Virus record (IMG/VR): IMGVR_UViG_3300044675_002196
Span: 1 to 43,072 of that record
From: a virus
DNA length: 43,072 nucleotides
Reading direction: 5' to 3' (one strand)
The notes under the pieces are model-generated. The model saw only the letters and a list, made by a program, of their open reading frames with translations, did no database searches and was not told the origin of the DNA. Each line of letters begins with the position of its first letter. Within the stretch, counting starts at the first letter, position 1. The position numbers were made by a program, and so were the translations under genes. Positions 13,865 to 22,282 of this stretch are shown here, piece by piece.

Positions 13865-15648
13865 TAGGTCACATCCAATATAAATCTATATTCAATATAA
13901 TTGCTAGTATTTTGAGACTTTACAACTGTAGTTGCATCAGAATTTTGAATAATAGAATATCCAGTTAGTCCATACAAAGGATTTACAGTGTTTACGTTAT
14001 CAAGCCTTAAGGCGTCTAGCGAAATGTAAAATTCACCACTTGCGTATTGTGCTTCTCCATTTGGACTTAGCGCTGCTGAAGTAACGTTTCCATTAGTTTT
14101 AGCATAAGTAAATGTAGTTGCTGTTGGTGTTCCAGTAATTAAATGGATGCCATTAAAAATTGAATCAATGCCGCTAATTTTTACATAATCGCCTGTTGTA
14201 AAAGAATGATTTTCGCTTGTTGTAAGGGTTGCAACATTAGTTGTTAGTGCTTTGTTGGTTATTGAAATTGTATCAGTAGTCGTTGCATAAATTCTAACAA
14301 TTGAAACATTTTTCCAGGAAAATTGTCCAGTATTATAAAATAGCTCATCTAGTCTTTTTGTTGCAACAACATATCTATTGTTGATAGAATAGTGTTGTTC
14401 TTTTTTTGCTTCAATTTGCATCCATGCATATTGAGTTCTATCAGTATTACTAAATTCAACAATGATATTTGCAGAATCTGGAATATCGTTAGACTCTCCA
14501 TTTACAGCAACTATAGAAAACGCTAGCTTTATCAAATCTGATGATGAATTTTTACTTAGATCTGTGGGCAGTCCAGTAATCTGTAAAAAGTTTGGAGTTC
14601 CGTTATATGTTAAAAAGTCTTCATCGTTAGAGTATGTGTAAGAACTATTTCCCTTTAGCAATAAAACATTTGAGAGATATCTTGGTCTTTCATATCTCTG
14701 TACTCTTTTATCATTAGAAAAAATACCATTGCTTGTTGTAGTTTTAATTGCTATAGGCTGTAATGTTTCTGGACCTGATGTGCCTTCAAGATCAACGCTA
14801 ATGACGTTAGAGCCATTGATGATAGAGTTTTGAGCTTCAACAAAGTTTGAATTTATTGAAGATGCATTGCTTACGCTATTACTAGAAACTAGTTGCCAAG
14901 GCTCTTCGCCAGAAAAAGCAGATATTGTTTTACTGTCGTATCTTCCTGCTGCTGAGTTAGATCCTGCAGAATAAATTCCAATTTCTGAAATTTCATATCT
15001 CTCTTCAGTTGGTAGCTGTGCAGTTAAAATAATTTTATTAACACCATCGTCATTTACATATCCACGTGAAGAAATTGGAACACGAAGCATTTCAAAATCT
15101 AAAACATTTTTGTTTGGATCAATTTGTAAGTATAAAGTTGCTCCAGAAAGATTTGTTGTTGGTCCTGGAGTAACTACAAAATCTGTTCCAGATCTGATTG
15201 TTGTAATGATGACATCGGTTGTGCCAAATGCTCCAGTGCCACCGATTATTTGTATTTTTGCACCCACCCACAATTCTTCTGTAGATGCTGCAGATAAAAC
15301 TTGTGCAACCCCTCCAGTTCTAAACGTAAGATTCCCAACTGTGTTTGTGGTTTCTGATGTTACTGTAATTGCTGTTGGGCCATCAATGCTAGTTATTGTT
15401 GTATCGCCACCCGAAATTCTTGTAACCGTCATTCCTACAACTAATCCAACAGTAGACGAAAGACCAGTAACTTGTGTTGCCAAAGTTGTAGATGAAATTG
15501 TTCCAGACAATGTTGCAGTTGATACTCCAGATTTTATGCCAGTGTCTATTGGAGCAGCCCCACATCCAACTGCTACATATGAAGCATATGCTGGAGTGTC
15601 TCCAATGAGATACTTTGCAATAATGCTTTTTCCAGTATTAGTTATCAT
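13864..15648 (-). CDS. Minor tail / tail fibre protein
   Basis: A 594-residue protein. Its N-terminus, TNTGKSIIAKYLIGDTPAYA then YVAVGCGAAP, is the typical start of actinophage minor tail proteins that attach fibres to the tip. Residues about 43-130 are Thr/Ser/Gly-rich beta repeats (ATQVTGLSSTVGLVVGMTV), and a related module occurs near residues 465-535 (NHSFTTGDYVKISGID ... FTYAKTNG). Both resemble the repeats in the 1731-residue tail protein. The middle looks like a carbohydrate-binding type beta-sandwich. AGGAG precedes the ATG at 15648. The role is likely structural and host-facing. Confidence 0.68.
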   Translation of the reverse strand: MITNTGKSIIAKYLIGDTPAYASYVAVGCGAAPIDTGIKSGVSTATLSGTISSTTLATQVTGLSSTVGLVVGMTVTRISGGDTTITSIDGPTAITVTSETTNTVGNLTFRTGGVAQVLSAASTEELWVGAKIQIIGGTGAFGTTDVIITTIRSGTDFVVTPGPTTNLSGATLYLQIDPNKNVLDFEMLRVPISSRGYVNDDGVNKIILTAQLPTEERYEISEIGIYSAGSNSAAGRYDSKTISAFSGEEPWQLVSSNSVSNASSINSNFVEAQNSIINGSNVISVDLEGTSGPETLQPIAIKTTTSNGIFSNDKRVQRYERPRYLSNVLLLKGNSSYTYSNDEDFLTYNGTPNFLQITGLPTDLSKNSSSDLIKLAFSIVAVNGESNDIPDSANIIVEFSNTDRTQYAWMQIEAKKEQHYSINNRYVVATKRLDELFYNTGQFSWKNVSIVRIYATTTDTISITNKALTTNVATLTTSENHSFTTGDYVKISGIDSIFNGIHLITGTPTATTFTYAKTNGNVTSAALSPNGEAQYASGEFYISLDALRLDNVNTVNPLYGLTGYSIIQNSDATTVVKSQNTSNYIEYRFILDVT

Positions 15649-15650
15649 GT

Positions 15651-16412
15651 TTAAGCTCCTATCTCTTCTATTATACCAGCACTGGCAATTTGAATTTCTA
15701 TTTGTTCGTCAGATCTTATATTAATAAACTCTATAATAGCGTTTCCAGTTTGCCCTTCGGATTCAAGATAGAATGTTGCTCCATTTGGTCCACGACCAAC
15801 ATTTGGAATTTTACTTCTTAAGTTAATTAAAAAGTTTGAAAAAAACTTGTCTGATGTTTCTTGCAACCTTAGTAGGGTAGTTGGATTATAGGTTTCTTGC
15901 AAGATTCCCAGATTTTTAAAGGGCTGATAGATAACACTTTGACCATTAACTGTATCATTTCTTGCAATAGTTAAGAGTTCTTGACCACCAACATCTTCAA
16001 ACAATAAGTCAATGATAAGATTATCGCTAAACGTTTCATCAATAAACTCTATAGTATCAATTGGTGCGCTTTTGATTCCTGTATATTGTGGCGGGTCTGG
16101 AAGATTTAGTGTTGGTGGGGTTGGTGCTGGTTTGCTTATTACTGGGCTAGCTGCAACAGGTGCTGGTGATGGGGAGGTCTGAGTCCCACCGTTATTTCTT
16201 CCTGTGTTATTTCCCCCACTATTAGTGTTACTCCTAGTGTTACTGCTAGGACCTCTAGGCCCATTACTTCTTTGCTGAGCTGCTGCGTAGGCTCTTGCTC
16301 TTTCGTCTGCTACTGCTGCGTGATGCCTAGCTGCTGCTGCCCTTTGCCTTGCTAACTCAGCTGCTGCTCTGGCTGCTCTAGCCTCTCTTTCTTTGTTGTC
16401 TGCAAGTCCCAT
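15651..16412 (-). CDS. Minor tail protein with Ala/Arg-rich helical N-terminus
   Basis: A 253-residue protein of three parts. Residues about 5-50 are a highly charged Ala/Arg helix (ARAARAAAELARQRAAAARH), probably a coiled coil. Residues about 50-105 are an Asn/Gly/Ser then Pro-rich linker. The C-terminal part (about 110-253) is a beta-rich domain (IEFIDETFSDNLIIDLLFED ... GNAIIEFINIRSDEQIEI). No named family is recognised. It sits between the tail hub and the fibre gene, so a connector role at the tail tip is likely. Its ATG follows 2 bases after the hub gene. Confidence 0.55.
   Translation of the reverse strand: MGLADNKEREARAARAAAELARQRAAAARHHAAVADERARAYAAAQQRSNGPRGPSSNTRSNTNSGGNNTGRNNGGTQTSPSPAPVAASPVISKPAPTPPTLNLPDPPQYTGIKSAPIDTIEFIDETFSDNLIIDLLFEDVGGQELLTIARNDTVNGQSVIYQPFKNLGILQETYNPTTLLRLQETSDKFFSNFLINLRSKIPNVGRGPNGATFYLESEGQTGNAIIEFINIRSDEQIEIQIASAGIIEEIGA
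15670..15678 (-). promoter_or_regulatory. Candidate extended -10 promoter before the fibre gene
   Basis: The minus strand reads TGG directly followed by TATAAT (15675-15670), an extended -10, with no convincing -35. It lies 21 bases before the ATG of the 594-residue gene and upstream of its AGGAG. The bases also encode Ala-Gly-Ile-Ile, so chance is possible. Confidence 0.35.
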
Positions 16413-16414
16413 TA

Positions 16415-19400
16415 CTATACCTCACTCAAATAAACAGTCATTTCGGGTCCACTAACAGACCTACGATAGCTAATATTATATACTACATATCTAACAGAGT
16501 CTGGAGTTATTAGGTCAATACCGTCTGAATCTTTATAGTAAACATTGACTAAGTCTCCAAGTTGTAGGGTTGGCATTGAAAAAATATCCAAACCAATTGA
16601 TTTACGTGGCCTAATATTTTTATCAATTATCCACTCTAACAAATTTTCTGCAGTGTCTAAATCTTGTATATATATAGAATCTAGGGTAAAATCATTTTTA
16701 CCATAAAGAATTCTGCTCTGTCTAATTTTTTCGTATTGCTCTGTAAACTTAAAGGGAGATTCAGTTATTACAGATCCTTTGATTTCTGGATCTGAAGTGT
16801 TTCCTCTTCTTTTTAAAAAATCATCAACGGTTACACTTGTAGTGTTTTCACCAGTAAAGGCAATACCTAAAATTCTAAGTGAATTATTTGTACTAGAATC
16901 TAACAGTAAGAGTGAATCAGTGTTGTTAAATACTAAAAATTCTGCTCCATAAGAATCTGCGGTAAAGCCAGAAACAGTATATCCTTTTAATCTATTAAAT
17001 GTTGGGGCAATCTTAGCATATAGTGCTGGGTAGGCACGTTCATATTTAATATTAAAGTATGCAGCTTCACGCATAATAGTTCCAAATTCTTCAAAGTATA
17101 AGTCATATCCTGGGGTAGACGTAGAACTTATATCACTTAGATATGTATTTTGTACAATACCACTTAAGGCATATTTACTAAGAGACTCAATAGCATTAAC
17201 CTGATTGTCAGAGTCCCCAAAAACTTTTGCTATTGGAACGTTTGTATCAAACACAGTATTTGTTGCATAGTTTTTACCAAGGGCATAAATATTTTCAAAC
17301 ATGGCCCTTGCATTTCCACGAACAAAAAGACCAACTGATGAGTTTACTATTGGAAGTGGATCATCATCTGTTACTCTTCCTACTAGCTGTTGATTTATAT
17401 ATAAATAGAAATCTCTTCTTGTTGCATTAATGTCAACGTATTCAATAGCTAAGTCGTATACCGTTGGATTTTCCTCACCTGTAAGCCTATACTGTCCAGC
17501 AAAGTTTCCATCATCTACAACAATATTTCCAATTCCACCCCATAGCTTAACTGGAACTGCTTTAGTTGCTGTTCCTGCTGTTGCACTTATCCTATCTCCA
17601 ACACGTAATCCAGAAGTTGATGTTAGTCCAGTTAGTCTTGCATCCCAAACAGTAGTATAGTCTACAGTTGTTCTTGCATTAGTTACTGTGCCAGCCGTAG
17701 GTGTAGTTCCTCCAGTAACAAGATAATTTATTGAGGTAGAGCTATTAATTTTTTCAATCAAAACAGATGTTGGGGTGCCGCCAAATAAAGTTCCAGTGCC
17801 TGCAGTTGCTATTATTTGGTCACCAACATCTAGCTGAGAGGTGGAGGTTAGCCCACTTAGAGTTGCTCTAAAAACTCCACCATCAAATGATTCTATGCTT
17901 GAGACTGTTCCAGTAGCTCCAAACACTATTGGTGTTGGTTGAGTTATGTCTTGAACAACTCCAATTTCTCCAAAAATTATTTCAGACTCTACAATAGTTT
18001 TTATGGCAGTTACATTTCCTACAGTAGGGGCTGTTCCTCCAGTAACACGATAACTAATTGCTCTAGTGCTTTCATTAATTGACGTTACTTCTACAGAAGT
18101 TGGAGACCCTCCAAACAAAGTTCCAGTGCCTGCAGTAGCTGTTATCTTATCTCCTATACGCAATGCAGACGTAGTTTTGCCTTCTCCAGTTAAAGTAACT
18201 ATTGCATTCCAAACTGAAGTAACTCCTACTTGAGATATGGATGAGACTGTTCCTGGACCAAAAGTTCTTTCGGGATCTGGAATAGTTTTTGGACTATTTA
18301 AAGTTCCAGCTATTGGTGTAACACCTCCAACAATACGATAAGAAATTGATGTTCCTGGTCCAACTTGTGTTATTATGGGAGTTCCTCCACCCAAAAATCC
18401 TGTATTTGCATCTTTCTTTATTTTATAGAAAAGAATATTTTCAACTAATGTGGTTGCTTCTCCATTATCATTTTTTTGTATTAGCTCTTCTATGTTAGAG
18501 GTAGTTAAGGCTGCTATCTCAAAATAGTATCCGTTGTTTGTTAATGGATTTACTAAATTTATTCCAGCTGAGCCACCACCAACAGATATGGTTTGTGTTG
18601 GATCAGTACCAGCTATATTAAGATATGTCATTCCACCCACAATTGTTTGAGACCTATTTCCTGCTGCTTCAACTTTACCAATGATTCTAAGTCTGGTTCC
18701 AAAGTGTTTGTATGCTTTATTGAGTTTTTTGTGAACATAAGAAATATGATCTCTTGGAGTAGAGGCGGGAGCAAATGATGGACCATTCATTACCAAGGCT
18801 GATGACTGAATTGTAGCTGCTTTAGTTGTTTTTAAAGAAGAAACGTCTGTTTCTGTAGAATATTTTGAAGACAAAAAGTTTCTGATAATTCCATTTCTTT
18901 GAGTTTTTTCTGCAGTTGTTTTTGCTACTCCAGCTTCTCCAAGTTCTGTTGTTGGCAATGATGGATTAAAGTCAGTAGTAAAAAGTAAATCACTTCTCAT
19001 TTCACAACCTTGAATGTTATCATTGTTTGTCCAGTATGCATCTAGTCCAGCTTTATGACTTACTACTGGTGTTCCAAACTGACCACGGCCATGAGACAAT
19101 ACATCACCAGGTTTAAGTTTTATTGGAGCATCAATTAGCCTATTGTTTTCTGTTATTGTTATGCCAGTAATTGTTTCATAATATGGATCAGCAAAAATTC
19201 TAACAAGTCCCGTTGGATAAATTTTTCCATTAAATGGTATTTTTGAAAAGTAATTTTGATATTCAAGGTTATCTGATATCCAGACATCGCCAATACCAGA
19301 AACATTATATTCAACAGCATCGTACTTAATTATTTCTCCATTAGAATAAAGCAATCCTTGGAACCTTGCGATCCAATAAGCGTTTTCTCCAACATCAAAA

Positions 19401-21610
19401 GTATTATTAATTAGTTCACCATTAACAGATACGGATGGAACAGAATCTGATAGGTCAGCATTTAGCGGCAGTGCTGACAAAACATAACCAGTCTGATTTC
19501 CAGCATTAGCAGAAGATGTTTTTGAGCTTCCAGCTGCCTCCCACAATAGAGATGGCTTGTATACATAACTTCTATCTACAAATTGATTTTGCTGAATAGT
19601 TCCAGCAGTTCTGGCAATTTGTCTTGAAGTAAAATTAATAGTTCCAGCATTAAAAACAGATTTGTCTTGAGAGGAAATTTCAATAATGTTTGGAAGCTTT
19701 CCATCTACTGATGATCCATATATTGTTGTATCTAAAGATCTTTCAGTAGACTCATCCAAAATATATTCTTTTGTCATTACCACAAAATTATTATATTCGT
19801 CAAAGAACATTGCTGACTGAGTTGCTCTTGATAGTTGAGCTAAGGTTTCTGCAATGCTTTGTTCTGGCGGAATAAAAAAGTTTGGAATAACTGGATCTAA
19901 CGAATTGACTTTTCTTTTAAACACATAATTAGAAAATCCAATTGAGTCTAACAGGATACAAATTGCCTGACTTAAAGATACCTCAGTTAATAATATTCTT
20001 GGAGCTTTTAGTGATTCAAAATAAAAGTAAAAATCTCTTAGCGTAAGAGTGGTTTCTCCTGTTTGTGCATTGCGCTCAGGGAAACCTTCAGAGTATAAAG
20101 TTTTAATTGGGACATAATAGTTTGAATCATTTACATTTTTTATAACATCATAAAACACAAACTTAATATTTTTTTGAATATGCTTAGCAATAATACTACC
20201 ACTTTGACTATCAAAGTTCCATTCATTGTTTGGATTAAAAGATTGATCATTATCAAATAGGCTTAAGCTTCCAGTCCCAGCCATTATTTGTCCTACTGGT
20301 AAAGCAGATGATGCTAAGTCAGCTGCTGCTTTTGTTATGTCAAAAGATATAATGCTGTTAGATAAATTTGCTACTAGTCTTGGTGATATTTCAATAAGCT
20401 CTAATGTAGTGTTTGGAATATTCATTGTTTCTACAACTAAGCGAATACCCTTTAAAAATACAAACTCCCTATATGTGTTGTTATCATTTTCATTTTCTAC
20501 ATAGTATGATGGATTAGTAAAGTCAGTTACAAAATGTGTATTTTCATATAGCTCGTCACTACCAATAAACCATCTATAAGATGGAGTGATTGTGTCATAG
20601 TCTTCGCCATTAAAAATATGCAAAACTCCCTTTGAGTTTTCTGTTGAAACAACTAGGTATGCTTTACCAAGAGTGTTGATTGCTGGCAATGTTACGGCAC
20701 TTCTAATTGTATCAACAAGTACAAAATTATTTTTATATTCAGAAGGAATTTCAATTCCATACTCAAGGCTTAGGTGTCCATCTGCATTGAATATAGGGCT
20801 TGTGTTGTCATCTCTAAGGGATGTTTCGTCAAAACTATAAGCAGATACCCACTGATCAAGCTCGTTTAAGTATTCAACTTTAAATCTTGATGGTACAGTT
20901 TTTTTAGATTCTCCAAAAAATGGATCGTCTATTGTTAATCCGCCAGGAGATCTGAATGGTCCCAAGTCTATACTACCAACATGAGTTTGAAGTTTTACAA
21001 CAATTCTGTTTGCTGGAACTGGTTCTTTATATACTACAAAAGGATTTGTGTCTTCAATAGTGTGGTTACCAACAATGCCAGCAGCACTATTTTTTGATAT
21101 TCCATACTCAGAGCTTATGTTGGTTATAGGATCAGTTTCAGTCCTATAAGATCTCCAATATTTAAATTCATCATCTTTGGTTGGCATGTAATATCTTGGA
21201 CGCAAAAACATATTTACATTTGGAAAAGATAAATATTTATTATTAAAATACGACAACTTGTTTATACCAGACCTTGGCCTAAATGGTTTTAAACAATCTT
21301 CTAAAGAATATAACATTTTTTCTTTATCTTTTGGATAAATAAAAATTTGTGGGGTAGTTCCATCTTCTTCAAAACCATCTTGTACACCAATGTCTGCATC
21401 TGTGGCACCAGTATAAAAATTTCCAGAATCATATGCGTCAAAAATATTTGGAAGTACACTATACTGTGCACTATTCTTCCTATATCTATAGTTACCTATT
21501 TTTTGAATATTATCTGGACTATTCATATTCCATTCTGCAACTACCGCTGTCGCAGACTCAACTGAAAAAGATGTTTCCAGATGATTTTTTAGCTCATCAT
21601 TCTGAAACAC
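16415..21610 (-). CDS. Large tail hub/baseplate protein with inserted repeats
   Basis: A 1731-residue protein, probably the central hub or baseplate protein at the tail tip. The first half has beta-domains of a discoidin-like or collar kind (RIVVKLQTHVGSIDLGPF, YLVVSTENSKGVLHIFNG) and a tail-assembly part with LSQAICILLDSIGFSNYVF and IAETLAQLSRATQSAMFFDE, the arrangement seen in Tal-type hubs. Around residues 1070-1350 lies an array of Thr/Gly-rich repeats, then a LamG-like end (YLYINQQLVGRV). The last 250 residues return to a hub-type fold (LQLGDLVNVYYKDSDGIDL). The start is GTG at 21610 just after the upstream stop, with AGAGG. Family certainty is moderate; location and size are strong. Confidence 0.7.
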   Translation of the reverse strand: MFQNDELKNHLETSFSVESATAVVAEWNMNSPDNIQKIGNYRYRKNSAQYSVLPNIFDAYDSGNFYTGATDADIGVQDGFEEDGTTPQIFIYPKDKEKMLYSLEDCLKPFRPRSGINKLSYFNNKYLSFPNVNMFLRPRYYMPTKDDEFKYWRSYRTETDPITNISSEYGISKNSAAGIVGNHTIEDTNPFVVYKEPVPANRIVVKLQTHVGSIDLGPFRSPGGLTIDDPFFGESKKTVPSRFKVEYLNELDQWVSAYSFDETSLRDDNTSPIFNADGHLSLEYGIEIPSEYKNNFVLVDTIRSAVTLPAINTLGKAYLVVSTENSKGVLHIFNGEDYDTITPSYRWFIGSDELYENTHFVTDFTNPSYYVENENDNNTYREFVFLKGIRLVVETMNIPNTTLELIEISPRLVANLSNSIISFDITKAAADLASSALPVGQIMAGTGSLSLFDNDQSFNPNNEWNFDSQSGSIIAKHIQKNIKFVFYDVIKNVNDSNYYVPIKTLYSEGFPERNAQTGETTLTLRDFYFYFESLKAPRILLTEVSLSQAICILLDSIGFSNYVFKRKVNSLDPVIPNFFIPPEQSIAETLAQLSRATQSAMFFDEYNNFVVMTKEYILDESTERSLDTTIYGSSVDGKLPNIIEISSQDKSVFNAGTINFTSRQIARTAGTIQQNQFVDRSYVYKPSLLWEAAGSSKTSSANAGNQTGYVLSALPLNADLSDSVPSVSVNGELINNTFDVGENAYWIARFQGLLYSNGEIIKYDAVEYNVSGIGDVWISDNLEYQNYFSKIPFNGKIYPTGLVRIFADPYYETITGITITENNRLIDAPIKLKPGDVLSHGRGQFGTPVVSHKAGLDAYWTNNDNIQGCEMRSDLLFTTDFNPSLPTTELGEAGVAKTTAEKTQRNGIIRNFLSSKYSTETDVSSLKTTKAATIQSSALVMNGPSFAPASTPRDHISYVHKKLNKAYKHFGTRLRIIGKVEAAGNRSQTIVGGMTYLNIAGTDPTQTISVGGGSAGINLVNPLTNNGYYFEIAALTTSNIEELIQKNDNGEATTLVENILFYKIKKDANTGFLGGGTPIITQVGPGTSISYRIVGGVTPIAGTLNSPKTIPDPERTFGPGTVSSISQVGVTSVWNAIVTLTGEGKTTSALRIGDKITATAGTGTLFGGSPTSVEVTSINESTRAISYRVTGGTAPTVGNVTAIKTIVESEIIFGEIGVVQDITQPTPIVFGATGTVSSIESFDGGVFRATLSGLTSTSQLDVGDQIIATAGTGTLFGGTPTSVLIEKINSSTSINYLVTGGTTPTAGTVTNARTTVDYTTVWDARLTGLTSTSGLRVGDRISATAGTATKAVPVKLWGGIGNIVVDDGNFAGQYRLTGEENPTVYDLAIEYVDINATRRDFYLYINQQLVGRVTDDDPLPIVNSSVGLFVRGNARAMFENIYALGKNYATNTVFDTNVPIAKVFGDSDNQVNAIESLSKYALSGIVQNTYLSDISSTSTPGYDLYFEEFGTIMREAAYFNIKYERAYPALYAKIAPTFNRLKGYTVSGFTADSYGAEFLVFNNTDSLLLLDSSTNNSLRILGIAFTGENTTSVTVDDFLKRRGNTSDPEIKGSVITESPFKFTEQYEKIRQSRILYGKNDFTLDSIYIQDLDTAENLLEWIIDKNIRPRKSIGLDIFSMPTLQLGDLVNVYYKDSDGIDLITPDSVRYVVYNISYRRSVSGPEMTVYLSEV
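17570..18400 (-). repeat. Degenerate repeat array inside the tail hub gene
   Basis: Three to four related units encode the pattern GLTSTSxLxVGDxIxATAGTG, then LFGGxPTSV and a strand ending VTGGTxPTxGxV. The DNA is still similar: CCAAAYAAAGTTCCAGTGCC occurs at 17781 and again at 18111, 330 bases apart. The fourth unit is partial at both ends of the array. Confidence 0.7.
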
Positions 21611-22282
21611 TTAGACCTCTTCCAGAGTAACAGAAACATTCCACATATCAAAATTATTTCCACCACGCTTTACAACTGAGTAATTAAAACTTGACACAAA
21701 CATTTGACGAGCTTCAGAATAACCTCTAAGATTTTTGTCGTTAGCAAAAGTAGAATATTTGTCGTAACCAAGCAATACCCAAAAAGGTCCTTTATGATTT
21801 TCATACCAATTCAAAAGATCTATGCCACCAGCTCCGCCATCAACAGTGTATTGAGTTTCTGGACCTAGGCCATCTGCGTCTGGAGACTTTTGACTAAGAG
21901 ATGTAGAAGCGTTTGCTTGATTAAAATTAGGTATAGAACTAAATGATCTTGATGGAAGCATTGACCATGAGGTGTCTATGGTTAGTTTGTCTGCAATAAA
22001 GAATGATCTCATTGTTCCATTTGCCATTCTTTGACGTTGTTCAATTCGTTCATTAGAAACGTTAATTTCAGATCTGTTATGGTCAGAAAGGATTATAAAA
22101 GACTGTTCTAGCTGTTGTGCTGTAAGACCAGTTTCATTAGATCCAAGTTCGTATCCTACAGGAATTAAGTATCCTTCTCCTGTAACTGTTGGAGTCTCAT
22201 CAGCCCATACCATTGCCTGTGGACGACCAGCGGCTGGCCCTCTTAGTCTTCTATTAGACATGTAGTTTTGTGTTACTGTCAT
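21611..22282 (-). CDS. Distal tail (Dit-like) protein
   Basis: A 223-residue protein placed directly after the tape measure gene and before the hub, which is the usual site of the distal tail protein that forms the ring joining tube and tip. Visible features are a basic N-terminus (NRRLRGPAAGRPQAM), a central PNFNQANAS section and a C-terminal strand pair (ARQMFVSSFNYSVVKRGG, DMWNVSVTLEE) that reads like tube-type beta-strands. The start overlaps the tape measure stop (TAATG) with AGGTGA ahead of it. Assignment is mainly by position. Confidence 0.6.
   Translation of the reverse strand: MTVTQNYMSNRRLRGPAAGRPQAMVWADETPTVTGEGYLIPVGYELGSNETGLTAQQLEQSFIILSDHNRSEINVSNERIEQRQRMANGTMRSFFIADKLTIDTSWSMLPSRSFSSIPNFNQANASTSLSQKSPDADGLGPETQYTVDGGAGGIDLLNWYENHKGPFWVLLGYDKYSTFANDKNLRGYSEARQMFVSSFNYSVVKRGGNNFDMWNVSVTLEEV

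Noticed and set aside
15110-15724. Long plus-strand reading frames opposite tail and scaffold genes (also 36851-37465)
   Set aside because: They lie antisense to well-supported genes, show composition biased by the opposite strand (Ser/Val/Pro rich), and lack ribosome sites or gene context.
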